A DNA stretch of 64,000 nucleotides. Origin: Eukaryota sp. TZLM1-RC (taxonomy: Eukaryota > Metamonada: BaSk clade). This document shows, in pieces, positions 35,890 through 46,971 of the stretch. The stretch is from contig JAUPSS010000016.1 in assembly GCA_040285825.1 (NCBI GenBank), positions 1-64,000 of the forward strand, given 5' to 3'. Position 1 is the stretch's first letter, and each line of letters opens with the position of its first letter. The notes beneath the pieces are model-generated. The model was given only the letters and a program-made list of their open reading frames with translations, did no database searches and was not told the DNA's origin. The translations under genes were made by a program, and so were the position numbers.

Positions 35890-36185
35890 TATTCCTGACT
35901 CTTTGCGCGTATGATATGTTGAAGGTTACCACGAGTACATACTAAACCTATTTACTCAGCAGGTGGTCGACCCTCATCGTGTCGACACTATGTTGACGCT
36001 AGACAATGTTACTTTCATTTCAGACAACACCACCTTCATTTTCACTGCTGGGCCAAATATTTTATCCTTTCTGGAAAATATTACATCTGATATTATGCGA
36101 AAAAGTGCCGTCTGTCCATCCCCCCGTTATTCTCCTGGCTTTATTTTTTTAATCAATAACTGCAAAAGCATTTTCCCTCTCCTAA

Positions 36186-36596
36186 TGCCAACCACTGTCT
36201 GCTGAAAGAACCGTTTGGTTTTTCAGAAATAGAAAGTATCTGACTTACACAATACGTTCAGATGCTGTTTCAATCCACTTCACATTTTCCTTTGCCCCCA
36301 ATGAAACCAAGAATCGCCGCAAAACCAGAGAGTTCGCAACCACCAAAGCCAGTGAAGAACACGATATGCATGCCAAGAGTCGAAAGCGAAATTCCAGATT
36401 TCAACATCAGGTTCGGCCTAGGCAACGTCGAAGAAATGATGACGCCTGCGAGCCTTTTCCTGTTGATCCAATGGAATACTCACTTTGTGCAATTGATCTC
36501 AACCAGAAAAATTTGTGTGGTTATTCAATTGGATCAACAATAGATAATAACAATGTTGACCATCAACTCCTGGGCATTGTTCTAAATCCGGGATAA
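36186..36596 (+). pseudogene. Open frame without start, unidentified
   Basis: The frame is open for 136 codons after a TAA at 36183-36185 and ends with TAA 36594-36596. No ATG occurs before 36366, so the N-terminus is missing, supplied by an exon, or it is a relic. It is Arg/Lys-rich in the middle (KSRKRNSRFQHQ, RPRQRRRNDD), then CEPFPVDPMEYSLCAIDL. No family recognised. It may belong with the BED-finger fragment 80 bp downstream. Confidence 0.3.
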
Positions 36597-36679
36597 ATTC
36601 TAGGGACATCTCAGCCTCCAGAAACCAACCGGAGGGTAAAATCTTTTTCAAAAAGTGGAAATGGCAATAGAGCGAAAAT

Positions 36680-36973
36680 ATGGACATGGAAACATATTGT
36701 GCATATTGTCCTTCGCCAAAGAAAAAAACATTCCCTGTTTGTAAATACTTTACTGCATCCCATCAACAAAGAGTATCCACTAGTAATCTTTGTCGTCACG
36801 TTGAAGGAAAGCCATCGAATAAATCTCGTGTAACAACCGGTAGGTTGAAAACCCATCTCTATGAATACCACAAAGGGTGGCTGAGTGACACACCGCAAGT
36901 CAATTCTCATACAGCTATTACAGAGCTCTTAGGTATAAAACAAACCGTTTTTTATTTCAATTGTCTGAGTTGA
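36680..36973 (+). pseudogene. BED-type zinc-finger fragment (transposase N-terminus?)
   Basis: The 97-codon frame has CAYC near the start and 'TTGRLKTHLYEYHKGW' at the end, giving the Cx2C...Hx4H layout of BED fingers found at the N-terminus of hAT-type transposases. The middle STSNLCRHV resembles the conserved segment before the His pair but may be a duplicated half-finger. No transposase core follows, so a truncated relic is most likely; a small zinc-finger gene is the alternative. Confidence 0.4.
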
Positions 36974-37306
36974 TGGTATGGTTAAAAAACGATCAAATTA
37001 AAATACTTGAAACACTGAAGTAAAAAATAGGTAGTCACATTAGTTTTTTATATAATTAATTGTCAGTAAAATGATTTGTTTACACCTATATAAGAAATAC
37101 TTCAATTTATTAATAAATAGCAAACCACTTCGACCAATTACTACAACACTGTCAAGGTCAGTAATGGTTAACTTCACTCTGGATCTGAATAAACGTAAAT
37201 AGGCTGCTTGGAATCAACTTATGAGAATGTGGATATGGAAGTGGAAATGAAACCCAAAAGTGAAAAGGAAAGGATTCTACTTTGTTAAGTCTAGTATCTC
37301 CAAATC

Positions 37307-39568
37307 ATGACCCACAACCACTGTTGTAACTTTGTTTGTAACTCTACACCTTCTTGTTCCCCAAATTCTCCTCCCAATCTCCAACCTCGTAATGGTTGTT
37401 TGTCTTCTCAACATGACTCCATTGCTTTACAGGTACCAACCAATCGGCATTTAGGGGTTCACTCCATTTCTGTAGGTTGGGGTTTTACAGTTCTCCTCAC
37501 ATATTCTGGTGAGGTTTATGGTTGGGGTGACAATTACTCTGATCAAGTTCTTTATAATGGACCTCAACCAATCTCTACTCCAATCAAACTACCTTTAAAT
37601 AATATTATTTCCATTTCGGCTGGTTTACACCATTCACTTGCCCTCTCTTCTGAAGGTAAGTTGTTTGGTTGGGGTTCGAATAATCACCATCAAATTAATA
37701 TTTCAAAAAATAGGTCACTACCAGTTACTCCAATAAACCTTCCTTATGATATTAAAGTGGCTTATGGTGGTTTTAAGTATTCGTTTGCTTTAACGCAAGA
37801 AGGTCAAGTTGTTAAATGGGGAGAGGGCGATTCTTTTGAAGTTATGGAAAGTTTAAATAATATTGTTTTAATTTCAATGAGTGGTGATTTATTTGTAGCA
37901 ATTACAGGAAATTGTAATGTCTTTTCCATTTACAAGAATTGTAAATGTGGCGAATCTTACACTTTATTTGTTGAGATACCCATAGGCAATCATTGTTTGC
38001 CACAAGAATTATTTCATAAGTCTTTTTTATTTGATGGTGATCTTTTATTTGTCATTGACTTTAATGGTGATGTTTGGAAGTTTAACAAGGGTGATGATGA
38101 TGTTCCTTTCAATAACAAACCCACCAAAGTTCCAGGGTTGAATAATATTGTTTCTATTAGTGGTCATGATGGTATTTATGCTGCCATTGATTTTGATGGT
38201 AAAGTTTTTTTATGGGGTTGGTTGAGTAGATTAAGTGATGATTTAAAAGATCATATTGAACCGTTATACCATAACACTTTCAATAATATACAAGGCATTT
38301 CTGTTTGTTTTGATCATCTATTGGTTTACAATGATAACACTGTTTGGGCCTGGGGAAGGAATGATAAAGGTCAATTAGGTACAGGTGATTTGATTGATCG
38401 ACCACAACCTGTCAAAGTATTTGGATCTGAAATACTTGGCAGTTTCCATTATCCAAATCAACCTTTGGATAGCATGTTTAGTGGTCTCATTAAGCTTGTT
38501 TATTGGGAATATTTAAATTATTTGCAAAAGCTCTTTGGTAATCATCCATATACCAAAGCACGATTTTACTGCAAATGTGGTGTTAGTAAAAGGGTAGTTC
38601 AATGTACCAGAACAATCATAAATGTTCATCCGATTCAAAATATGATGTTTTTAAAAAATCTCCAAGATTTTATTTTAAATGAAAATATTTCTGATTTACA
38701 ATTGAGATTATCTACTGGTCATAATGGTCCCAAAGTAATTAATACTAGAATTAAAAAACTTGATGTTTACTATGATATGGTTGATCACGATCCACAATTA
38801 TTGTCGTTTTTCCCAAATGTTGAGGTTGTCAACCTTGGTGGAAGGTCAAGTTCCGGCAGAAGGTCTATAGACTTGACACATTTATCAAATCTGAAATCTC
38901 TAGAACTTGATTTTCCATGCAATATTCAGAAATTACCCACTTCACTAGTGAAATTAGTACTTAAAAATTGTGATGTTGGTGTCACTGATATATGCTATCT
39001 CACATCATTAAAGGAATTGGTGGTGTTCTCTCATTATGAATTCGATATAAACCTATTACCCACTTCACTAGTGAAGTTGGTGTTAGCTTGCAGTGTCAAA
39101 GGGAGTAGTGATTTAAGTTATCTTACATCATTAAAGGAGTTGAAGGTATATAGACCCGGTAATCTTTCAAAATCAATATTAGAAGGACAAATTCCTTTAG
39201 CACAATTGATTGCTAGATTGGAATTAAAATTGTGGACTATAGTCGATATTCAAATACGATTACTAAGCTTGAAGGAATTGATAGTTCATCGCAGTGTTGC
39301 TACCAATATCACTGAACAAAACTTTCCTTCTTTGAAATTCATTCAATTGATTAAACCTGATAAAGGCAGTCTGTCAGATTCTACCCTATCTCCAACAAAA
39401 CTTATTGATCAAGGTTTAATAAAATCTATCACTCTAATTAAGGGTTCTTATTTAGTTGAATTAATTTCTTTTCCATGGTGGATTCAGTATTCAGCTGAAA
39501 GGTATTTGATGGATTTTTTCCGCGATTATGTAGATAATACTCTAAACGCCCCCCTCCCCCTAATATAA
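37307..39568 (+). CDS. RCC1-repeat plus leucine-rich-repeat protein (copy 1, intact)
   Basis: 753 aa, intronless, ATG 37307. The N-terminal half (about 50-390) has RCC1-type blades: TYSGEVYGWGDN, SLALSSEGKLFGWGSN, FALTQEGQVVKWG, DNTVWAWGRNDKGQLGTGD. The C-terminal half (about 450-720) is a leucine-rich-repeat region with two LPTSLVKLVL repeats and YLTSLKEL motifs, resembling BspA/FNIP-type LRRs. RCC1 propellers and LRRs are both protein-binding scaffolds; classical Ran-GEF activity is not implied. A paralogue lies at 51-53 kb and decayed relatives at 24.1 and about 40.5 kb, so this is an expanded local family. Confidence 0.85.
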   Translation: MTHNHCCNFVCNSTPSCSPNSPPNLQPRNGCLSSQHDSIALQVPTNRHLGVHSISVGWGFTVLLTYSGEVYGWGDNYSDQVLYNGPQPISTPIKLPLNNIISISAGLHHSLALSSEGKLFGWGSNNHHQINISKNRSLPVTPINLPYDIKVAYGGFKYSFALTQEGQVVKWGEGDSFEVMESLNNIVLISMSGDLFVAITGNCNVFSIYKNCKCGESYTLFVEIPIGNHCLPQELFHKSFLFDGDLLFVIDFNGDVWKFNKGDDDVPFNNKPTKVPGLNNIVSISGHDGIYAAIDFDGKVFLWGWLSRLSDDLKDHIEPLYHNTFNNIQGISVCFDHLLVYNDNTVWAWGRNDKGQLGTGDLIDRPQPVKVFGSEILGSFHYPNQPLDSMFSGLIKLVYWEYLNYLQKLFGNHPYTKARFYCKCGVSKRVVQCTRTIINVHPIQNMMFLKNLQDFILNENISDLQLRLSTGHNGPKVINTRIKKLDVYYDMVDHDPQLLSFFPNVEVVNLGGRSSSGRRSIDLTHLSNLKSLELDFPCNIQKLPTSLVKLVLKNCDVGVTDICYLTSLKELVVFSHYEFDINLLPTSLVKLVLACSVKGSSDLSYLTSLKELKVYRPGNLSKSILEGQIPLAQLIARLELKLWTIVDIQIRLLSLKELIVHRSVATNITEQNFPSLKFIQLIKPDKGSLSDSTLSPTKLIDQGLIKSITLIKGSYLVELISFPWWIQYSAERYLMDFFRDYVDNTLNAPLPLI

Positions 39569-40456
39569 TTTTTTGATTTTGAAATTTAATCTTTGAGTTA
39601 TACTATAGTCCTTTATTGTAGCCCAATTTGTTATTCTTCATTTAACACAATGGCACAAATTTCTTACACTGTGGCTTACAGTCGACTATTTGGACCTTTC
39701 TTTATGGTCAAGTATGAAATTGTTCAGGTATATAATCAACAAGAATCCCATTCAGTAGCAGAGTTAGTTGATTTGTTATTTTTATAGCATGTAGCAAACT
39801 TTACTGAGTTTTTTACTAAATTAATTTTTTGATCTGCTATAGACTGACATTAACTTAAGAAAAGCCCTCACCCTAGCTTTTTGAGGGGGGGGGGGCTTTA
39901 GAGTAATATTGGTCAAATCATAAATTACACTTAGTTAAATCATAAATTTAAAGTTTTTTGTATTTCCCAAAAATTAACAATTCAATGTAATTACACAAAA
40001 TATTTGTTAAATGTAGGTAATTTTTTGGATCTATTCATTGTTTAGAATCTTACTAATGCCACATAGTCTACAATTCCTCAAGTTTGGTTTGCGACAGTCA
40101 TTAAACAAAATGAAATCACTTTCAATTCAGATTCCATCAGATTCTGATTAAACTCCCCACTTTTATCAATACAAAAATGACTGATAGTTCAAGGTGGTAT
40201 GTGCCAATGGCAATTTCTCTATTTTGCAGACAAATGCTACATGCCTGTAAGTTTGACAATATTGAAATTCTGAACATTCCATTATCCAAAACAAACATGT
40301 TTACAGGAACAAGGTTGAAATCTGTTGAACAGAATTATGTTGAAAGATTTTTTGTTTAAAATTGCAATGAACTCTTTTTGACAATTTTGTATTTAAGACC
40401 GTTCAGCCAAAATTTCATGCATGGATGGTCACAACATTGAATAAGACCTGAAGCTG
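39569..40456. other. Region downstream of the RCC1-LRR gene
   Basis: No convincing gene. An 11-base G run near 39885-39895 lies opposite a nearby C-rich stretch. The small frame 40177-40359 may be decayed RCC1-LRR sequence but is not alignable with certainty. Confidence 0.45.
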
Positions 40457-40639
40457 ATGATAATAAACAACCGCAGTAGTGTCTACAAGTTGTATCCTTT
40501 AAATTTCCCAATACAAATCTCTTCCATGGCGTTAAGTCCAAATCTATCAAGGATGTATTTGAAGACTAAAATTTTTGAAAGGTATTTGATTGATATTTTT
40601 CTTGATTATGTTAATGCAAATTCAAATTATGCTATGTAA
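40457..40639 (+). pseudogene. Possible C-terminal remnant of an RCC1-LRR gene
   Basis: The last 20 codons, ERYLIDIFLDYVNANSNYA, resemble the extreme C-terminus of the intact gene (ERYLMDFFRDYVDNTLNAP). Upstream similarity is poor. Position about 900 bp after the intact copy suggests a decayed tandem duplicate. Confidence 0.4.
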
Positions 40640-41003
40640 AAAGATTCTATTTTTATATTTTTATATTTTATATTTTTTTATTGTTGTTTCTTGGTTTTTA
40701 TGTCATCAATTCTGAGTTAATGAATTCGAACGTTTTAAAGAAAGTTGTCTTTGATTACGGTTTTGCATCTTAAGTCTTGATGCTTCACTGGTCATCTGGT
40801 TTAGACAGAAATGTTTTTGATTCAGTTGTTGAGTTAAATAAAAAATAAAAACAAATTAAAAATACGACTTTTTTTAAACTTGGAATTTGATTCTGAATAT
40901 TCCTCAACTAAAGTGAATAATTCTATTTTTTATTAAAAAATGTCAATTTTTATCTGTTTTCAAAATACTTTTGTAACAGTTTTTGGAATATTTTCCTCAG
41001 AAA

Positions 41004-42562
41004 ATGGAACTCAAGACCTTCAAGATAATAAGGTCCTGTATTACTGCATACAATGAACCTCAATGTCTACCACCAACAAGGCTGCAAATGTAAAATATAT
41101 TGCAAATAAGGCAAGTATTCAATCAAAACTCAGGGCCAACAATTTTTATTCACATAGGGAGATTATGCAAGATGTTAAACAAGAGGTTGCGGGGGTTGAA
41201 GTAAACTATGTCACCGCTTGGAGAGCAAAACAAATATGTATGGATAAAATTTTTGGCACTCATGAAGAAAATTTTACTAAGTTGCCACTGTACCAAAACG
41301 AACTTCAGAAAGTGGATCCTGATTCAGTTCTGCTGTATTAACTGGAGGGGTCAATTTTTGACAAATTATTTAACATATGGAAACGAAGACAAGAGGTGTT
41401 TTGTTAGCTGCATCTGGTATTGATGCACAAGGCCAAATTTTCCCATTAGCCTTCGCACTGGGGAAAACTGAGTCAAAAGACACATGGTGTTGGTTTCTGA
41501 GTCACTTGTCTGTTCATATTGACCATTCAAACCCACCTTTATTTCTGACCGACAGACAGGATTAATCGATGCTGTGTCAACTGTTTTTGTGGGAGCTAAA
41601 CATGCCTATTGCCTTCGTCATTTGTGGCAAAATTGTTTAATGAAATTAAAGACTGAAGAATTAACGTCAAAACTATGGATTTATTGTGGCTTTAGCGAAA
41701 TCAAAAAACCAGTCCGAGTATGAAGAGGCATATGAGCAGATGCAGGCTGTATCCAACAAAGCAGTTGCTTGGTTTGAGAACATTGGAAAGGAGCATTATG
41801 TAGACGCTTTTTTTCAGGACGTCGATACGGCCACTATACTAGTAATTTAGCAGAGTCCTTAAATCATTGGTTGAAAAGAGTGAGGGAAATGCCTGCTGTT
41901 GAAATGTTGGAATGTATCAGACGACAAATGCGTCAATGGTATGATAAAAGACATTCAGAAGCAGTGAGCTTGCTCAGCAAAAGTTGTAACAAAGGTTTCG
42001 GAAAAGTATTAAAAATTGTGGAACAACGTACTATTTTAGCTAGAACGTTCAAAACAAATGACAGCAATGATGGTTTATATAAGTTGTTGGTTTAAGAAAC
42101 AGTACTTTTACCGTAGACTTTAACAGCAAAAAATGTAGTTGTAATGGGTGGCAAAATGATGGATACCCTTGTACTCGCAGTTTGGCTGTTTATTTAAAGA
42201 AGCATGTTGTGCCATTTGATGGTATAGCTGAAATTCATATAAATTTATATAGTTTAGAGTATTACAAAAAGTCTTACGAAACAAGTATTCCCATTGTTGC
42301 TGATCGAAGTGAATGGGAGTTCAAGTCTAAATTTCAAACGGTGGATCCTCCTAGTGTGTCCAAAGTGGGTGGACGACCACGCAAGAAGCGAATTGATACC
42401 TTTTCTCAACAAAGAAAGAGACAAAGAGTTGCACTGGTACAGGATGATTGGTTGTCCTTGTTCCAAGAAGACAATGTCCCAGAACTCATCGACGTGGACG
42501 ATGTTTATCCAGACTCAGACATGGAAAATCATTTCGACTTGCTGAATGACGATGTAGCATAA
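41004..42562 (+). pseudogene. MULE (Mutator-like) transposase pseudogene, near full length
   Basis: Successive frames give a MULE transposase: N-terminal ANVKYIANKASIQSKLRAN; core LAASGIDAQGQIFPLAFALG, WCWFLSHL and AYCLRHLWQN; then YTSNLAESLNHWLKRVREMP; a SWIM-like finger CSCNGWQNDGYPCTRSL; and a basic GGRPRKK AT-hook tail ending at TAA 42560-42562. At least four frame changes occur between segments, so it is inactive. The SWIM finger has Arg (42176-42178) where the family His is expected. I found no terminal inverted repeats. Confidence 0.8.
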
Positions 42563-42837
42563 ACTAGTATTAATAATAAACACTTTGATGACAAATGGTC
42601 TTTATCAGCTCTAAAGTGATATAAACTCTTCGTATAGGTGATGTTAACGTTGATATAACCTCAACTGAAAGTAACAGTGTCAGGAGAATGGCTGATGGAA
42701 TATAAGCAAAGGTAGCCCGAAACGTGAGCATTTTTGAAATTGCAAAGTGAAAACGTGATGGAGCATTTTTGTATGTCACAAGATGCAGAAAGATTTGATT
42801 CATTTATCCACAACTTCTACGAGCTGACTTCAGCCTG

Positions 42838-43453
42838 ATGTCTTACTCATTCTCTTACACTTCTACAGACCTGCAATCTCTTGCAGTCATCTCATCATCC
42901 AACAACAGTTCCTCTCAAGGAACATGGCAAAATGGAGAACCTCTCTCTGATGTCAACAAAGTCATTATTATTGTTGTTTTGATCATTGTTTTTAACATAT
43001 TTGCTCTCGTATGTGTTACTTATATTCTTACTTCAGTTATGCATTCCTTGCTTTATTGCTCTCATGAAAAAACCTGAACAAGATGAAAACCATCAGTCGA
43101 CTTCGCCTTTCCAAAAAACCACAGTCACTATAGATCGTCCCACCGGTGTTCTTTCAGTTGCTTCTGAAGGAATTGTCAACCAATTCACTACATATTCCAT
43201 CCATGATATCGATAGAATTCGTAGCGGTCTTGATGGCCAAAAGGCAGCCGCTTTCATTTCCACCAAGCAAGGACTCCATATTTCCATCCCATTCAGCAGT
43301 TCTCTCTCTTCCCATGACCTCAATCTCATGATTAATAACCTCAATTCCGATCTGAATAATATTGGATCTACAAGCAATGTACCCCGTTATTCAAGTGCTC
43401 CTTCCTATAATAATGTCCCGATATATGACGCTTCTGCTCCTAGTTTTATGTAA
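42838..43453 (+). CDS. Small single-pass membrane protein, two exons
   Basis: Exon 1 is 42838-43008 and exon 2 is 43037-43453, joined by removing a 28-bp GT-AG intron. Both exons are multiples of three and the junction gives 195 aa. The N-terminus (about 40 residues) is Ser/Asn-rich with a possible glycosylation site (NNSSS). A hydrophobic helix follows across the splice junction (KVIIIVVLIIVFNIFAL then LCIPCFIALMKK). The remaining ~125 residues are probably cytoplasmic and end in a Tyr/Pro/Ser-rich tail. Without splicing, the first frame stops after 79 codons and the second lacks its N-terminus. Family not recognised. Confidence 0.7.
43009..43036 (+). other. Predicted 28-bp spliceosomal intron
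   Basis: It starts GTATGT and ends TTCAG, with a pyrimidine-rich 3' half. Removal joins the two coding frames in phase 0 inside a transmembrane helix. Confidence 0.65.
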
Positions 43454-44572
43454 ATAGTTTGTGTTTTTTTGGTTTTTTTGTTGTAAATTTGTGATTAATT
43501 GTTCAATTTTTTCAGTTCTTGTCTCATCGTATACAATTTGAAAAAGATTGCTTTTTTAACCCTAATCTAGACTTGTATGAAACTGCCTTGGTGCACATTC
43601 AATGAAGTATAAGCCACTACCCTCATTACTTATACGTCAACCATTGAACCAACTGGCGATTTAACCATTTCTATCTCATCTGTGATTTCTGAATGTACTT
43701 TGTCTGACAGCATGAAGGTCATTTCTTTTGAAGGCACAATAGAATTCCTTTGGACATTCTTCTTGTTTTTACAACAGTATCGTAAAGTATTGCTCCGGCT
43801 CCTTTGTTGAACATAATGCAGACACTTTTTTTGATGTTTTTTATTATTTTTTACAGTTAACACTTACTATAATAAAACCGCAACCAATAGGGAGCAATTC
43901 TTTATAACAAGATTTATTCTGCAAAAACTTGATCTATTGAACGTTCTCTCTTATGCAATTTTATTGGTCCTCATGATACGTTCTAGAGATCAAATTTTAC
44001 TTGAAAAATTTTGATTTGTGAGAATTGTTTTTTGAATTCTAAAATGAAGTACATGATACTGTAGAACACCATCATTTATGATGAGACGTATGTTGTAGTA
44101 TATGATTATTTATGTAATGAGTTGCCAGCACTTTATGATAATTTCAATTGCAACTAATGTGTTTTAATGTTTTCTTCATAATTTTTGAATTCAGGAGAAC
44201 AAATGTTTAGAAATAGTGGTCAATTTTTCAATGGAAATTTCATTTTCGGAGTTCAACTTGAAAAGTGTGTGGGGAAATAGGAGTTGTATTTTTTTGGGAA
44301 AACACCAGTATTGTTGTTTTGACTGTGCATTTTAACTCAGATAAATTTCGCTCTAACATTGATTTGTTCTTCACCTGTTCCTTTCGTCATTTCTATTGTC
44401 GAAACAACTTATTCCAATTATTTACCCTGTTAACTGAACTGTTGCTTATGTATACGTAAGGAGCATTAATCATTCACTTTGAACTATGGGCCAAATTATG
44501 GTATAATTAAACATCCAAAAATTCGCAGAATATCAGTTTTGCAACGTTTGTCCCTTATCATTGTTGTCATAG
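43454..44572. other. Intergenic region before the tRNA-Asn gene
   Basis: A 65-codon open stretch ending near 43815 (TYTSTIEPTGDLTISISSVI...) has a coding-like look but no start and no known family. Otherwise AT-rich sequence with frequent stops. Confidence 0.45.
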
Positions 44573-44644
44573 TCACTCGTAGCACAACCGGCAGTGCGCT
44601 CGACTGTTAATCGAAAGGTTGTGAGTTCGAGCCTCACCGAGTGA
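44573..44644 (+). tRNA. tRNA-Asn (anticodon GTT)
   Basis: 72 nt with a fully paired acceptor stem (TCACTCG/CGAGTGA), D arm GCAC/GTGC, anticodon loop CTGTTAA (anticodon GTT) and T arm GTGAG-TTCGAGC-CTCAC. No intron. Confidence 0.94.
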
Positions 44645-44833
44645 GAAATTTTTGCAAATGAAATCCTGTTTTCTCGTTTTACATTTGAGTTGATTATCGG
44701 ATGGTTTTCTGTTGTGATAAGTGTCAGATATATCTGTATATTTAATTTTGTTCAGCAATTTCAAGACGTTTCATGCAGAAAAGAAGTAAACTATTGTTGA
44801 GACATCGACCAAATTGTCAAAAACTTAAATCTT

Positions 44834-44906
44834 GCTCACTACAGGGATCGAACCTGTGACCTTCGCGTTATTAGCACGACGCTCTAACCAACTGAGCTAA
44901 GAGAGC
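44834..44906 (-). tRNA. tRNA-Ile (anticodon AAT)
   Basis: 73 nt on the minus strand: acceptor GCTCTCT/AGTGAGC with one mismatch, D arm GCTC/GAGC, anticodon stem TCGTG/CGCGA around CTAATAA (anticodon AAT), T arm CACAG-GTTCGATC-CCTGT. A34 would be read as inosine. It lies about 190 bp from tRNA-Asn on the other strand. Confidence 0.93.
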
Positions 44907-45094
44907 AGCTTGACATGTAATCAAAAATTCTTCCTGCCCGTTGTTTTACAATTTCAACAAAATCATTTAGATAAAGCAAGTGGTATAAGCGTGCCATTTA
45001 GGGAAATAGAAAATGGACAAAAGACATAATGAGTATGCGATTCAGCATTCAAGGAAACCAACTGTATCAATTTTAGTGTTTTCGGCAATAGACA

Positions 45095-45288
45095 CTGTCT
45101 GTTGCCGAGCACTTAGTCACAGGTGAAGAAAAGGATTTTTATTACTCGAGTATTACTTGAGTATTGCTTGCTGTTCTCAAAACTGAGTATGAGTATTACT
45201 CAAACTTTTAAGTAATTCACTTGAGTTATACTTGAGTAAAGTCATTACTCAGTTTTGCTCGAGTAAAGTATTTTGCGGCAACAGACAG
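45095..45288. repeat. Foldback/MITE-like element with 13-bp inverted ends
   Basis: Perfect inverted repeats ctgtctgttgccg (45095-45107) and cggcaacagacag (45276-45288) enclose about 168 bp rich in the motif ACTTGAGTA and its complement (TACTCAAGT). The internal motifs can also pair. No target duplication was established. Confidence 0.5.
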
Positions 45289-45289
45289 C

Positions 45290-45528
45290 GGATTCTGGTA
45301 TTTTGACTGAGCTAACGGTACCAAACGAGAGAGTAATGGTTCTAAGAAAGAAACAATTCTGTGTGACTTTGACATACAATAGAGTTGATCCTTAACTGCA
45401 TCATGAACTTGATCGGAAACTAATAAAATGTTTACAATTAAACAACTGATTACGAGAAATTTTTCATCAACACTTGCAATTTTAAATACAATATACCACA
45501 ATGTGATATTACCTTCCGTCATCAACAA
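45290..45528 (-). mobile_element. LINE C-terminal fragment, minus strand
   Basis: The minus frame contains 'VHDAVKDQLYCMSKSHRIVS' and FLEPLLSRLV, matching 'VNDAVRDHLYCMSKSQRIVS' and YLEPLLFRLV in the fragment at 58.2-58.4 kb. Only the zinc-knuckle-to-nuclease linker is kept. It adjoins the foldback element. Confidence 0.65.
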
Positions 45529-45696
45529 AGACCAGTCGCTTAGTTAATATTGATATTGTGTTGTTGATTTGCAGTCTCATACAAGTCTATTTAGAACTAT
45601 TTTTCAGAATGTAAATTGAAAAATTGATACAAATGATTTATTAATTTTCTTATTCTAGGGCAAGGCCAATTTAGCAAAAAACAACAAAAATTCCTC

Positions 45697-46791
45697 TTAA
45701 CCTCCACTATGAACAATACAATGTTCCTCTATAACTTGACTCAACAACATCAATGCTCCCCAGCATGCTTGCCTCATGACCTCTTCTCTAGTTCCCTTGA
45801 ACACAAACTTCTCGACTTTATGCCTGGACAAACAAGACAGTGCAATAAAAACGGTGCCAACTGGCAGTGACGTGGCAGTAGGACCCGCAAAACAAGTAAT
45901 TCCAATTGAAACGGTGGTGTCTAAAATACTTCGTATTGATTCAGCCATTCGTAAGCTAACTTCACTGGATACTTGACCATATAGTTGAACAAAAGTTGGA
46001 TCAATTCCAAGTAGTTTCTGCTTAGAGTCAATAGAGTAGGTGCAAACTCCACCCTTGAATAAGTCAGAGATGCCGGGAATAGTGGTCATCAGAGCAGAGA
46101 GAGCTCCACCTGTGCAACTCTCGGCGATGGCTAGGCAGTGTCCATGGCGAACGATATTGACAAAGGCAAGGGACAGAGGATCAAGGCACCGACGACCAAT
46201 GATGTTCTTCTTGAAACGATGAAGTAGTTCAGCTTGTGCGATGGCTGTCAGCTCAGGGGGACCATAGATACAAACTCTCGTGAGAAAGTCAAATGTAGGT
46301 GAAACAGATATAAGTATCTCAGAGCAGAATTCAAGCTCTAGAAAGGTAGACACAATGTCAATGTAGGAGTGTGTAGGGAAGAAAAGATCTAAAAATGAAC
46401 AGGATAATTCTACATTTGAAAGAATCTTATCAAGCTCATCTACCCGAAGCATTGTTTCTAATAGAGCATTCCGATCACCACTACATTCAAACATGGCGAT
46501 AGTATTTGGAAATGTTGTGATGTAGACATTAGCAGATGTACTATCAGCAAGAATTACATTATCTAATTGTGGAAGATTTGGAGAATTCGGTATTGGACCA
46601 ACAATGTAAACACTTTCTTCTTCAGTTGTAAGTAGTTTGGATCCAATCTGACATAACCACGAGTCCCATGATGTACAACGGATTGTGTTGGTGAGTGTTG
46701 TTTCTTCAAAACAATGATGTGGGTCAAAGAGCAGCAACATAAAGTCTACTAAGAAATTGGTGAAGAAAGCTTTATCAATTATAGGTATCAT
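45697..46791 (-). CDS. CinA/PncC-type nicotinamide-nucleotide amidohydrolase
   Basis: 364 aa, ATG at 46791. The C-terminal half is a CinA_C (PncC) domain: AIAESCTGG (residues 221-229), TIPGISDLFKGGVCTYS, KLLGID, YGQVSSEVSLRMAES, GITCFAGP (about 297-304) and PVGTVFIAL. These match the catalytic Ser region and conserved glycine motifs of enzymes that deamidate NMN to NaMN in NAD recycling (established for bacterial PncC). The N-terminal ~190 residues are where CinA has its MoCF-like domain but are too diverged to confirm. CinA is mostly bacterial, so transfer is likely (inference). Transcribed divergently from the GNPDA gene, 180 bp away. Confidence 0.82.
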   Translation of the reverse strand: MIPIIDKAFFTNFLVDFMLLLFDPHHCFEETTLTNTIRCTSWDSWLCQIGSKLLTTEEESVYIVGPIPNSPNLPQLDNVILADSTSANVYITTFPNTIAMFECSGDRNALLETMLRVDELDKILSNVELSCSFLDLFFPTHSYIDIVSTFLELEFCSEILISVSPTFDFLTRVCIYGPPELTAIAQAELLHRFKKNIIGRRCLDPLSLAFVNIVRHGHCLAIAESCTGGALSALMTTIPGISDLFKGGVCTYSIDSKQKLLGIDPTFVQLYGQVSSEVSLRMAESIRSILDTTVSIGITCFAGPTATSLPVGTVFIALSCLSRHKVEKFVFKGTREEVMRQACWGALMLLSQVIEEHCIVHSGG

Positions 46792-46971
46792 TCACATAGT
46801 TGAACTCAAATTGTAACAACTTGGTATAAATCTGATGTACACTCCATCTCAAACTCTTCCTTTATCGTTGTTTGTCTAATTCTGCATCAACAGATTAACA
46901 CGTAGGGTTTACAGTGGATCTTGAAATAGCACAATCAAAATTGAAATTGATTTCCTTTTCCTTCAAACATA
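46792..46971. promoter_or_regulatory. Divergent promoter region of the CinA-like and GNPDA genes
   Basis: 180 bp separate two start codons pointing away from each other, so the segment must carry both promoters or share one. No TATA box or known motif could be assigned. Confidence 0.45.

Noticed and set aside
39880-39897. G11 run as a G-quadruplex or regulatory site
   Set aside because: A single homopolymer without further G tracts; it may even be a sequencing length error.
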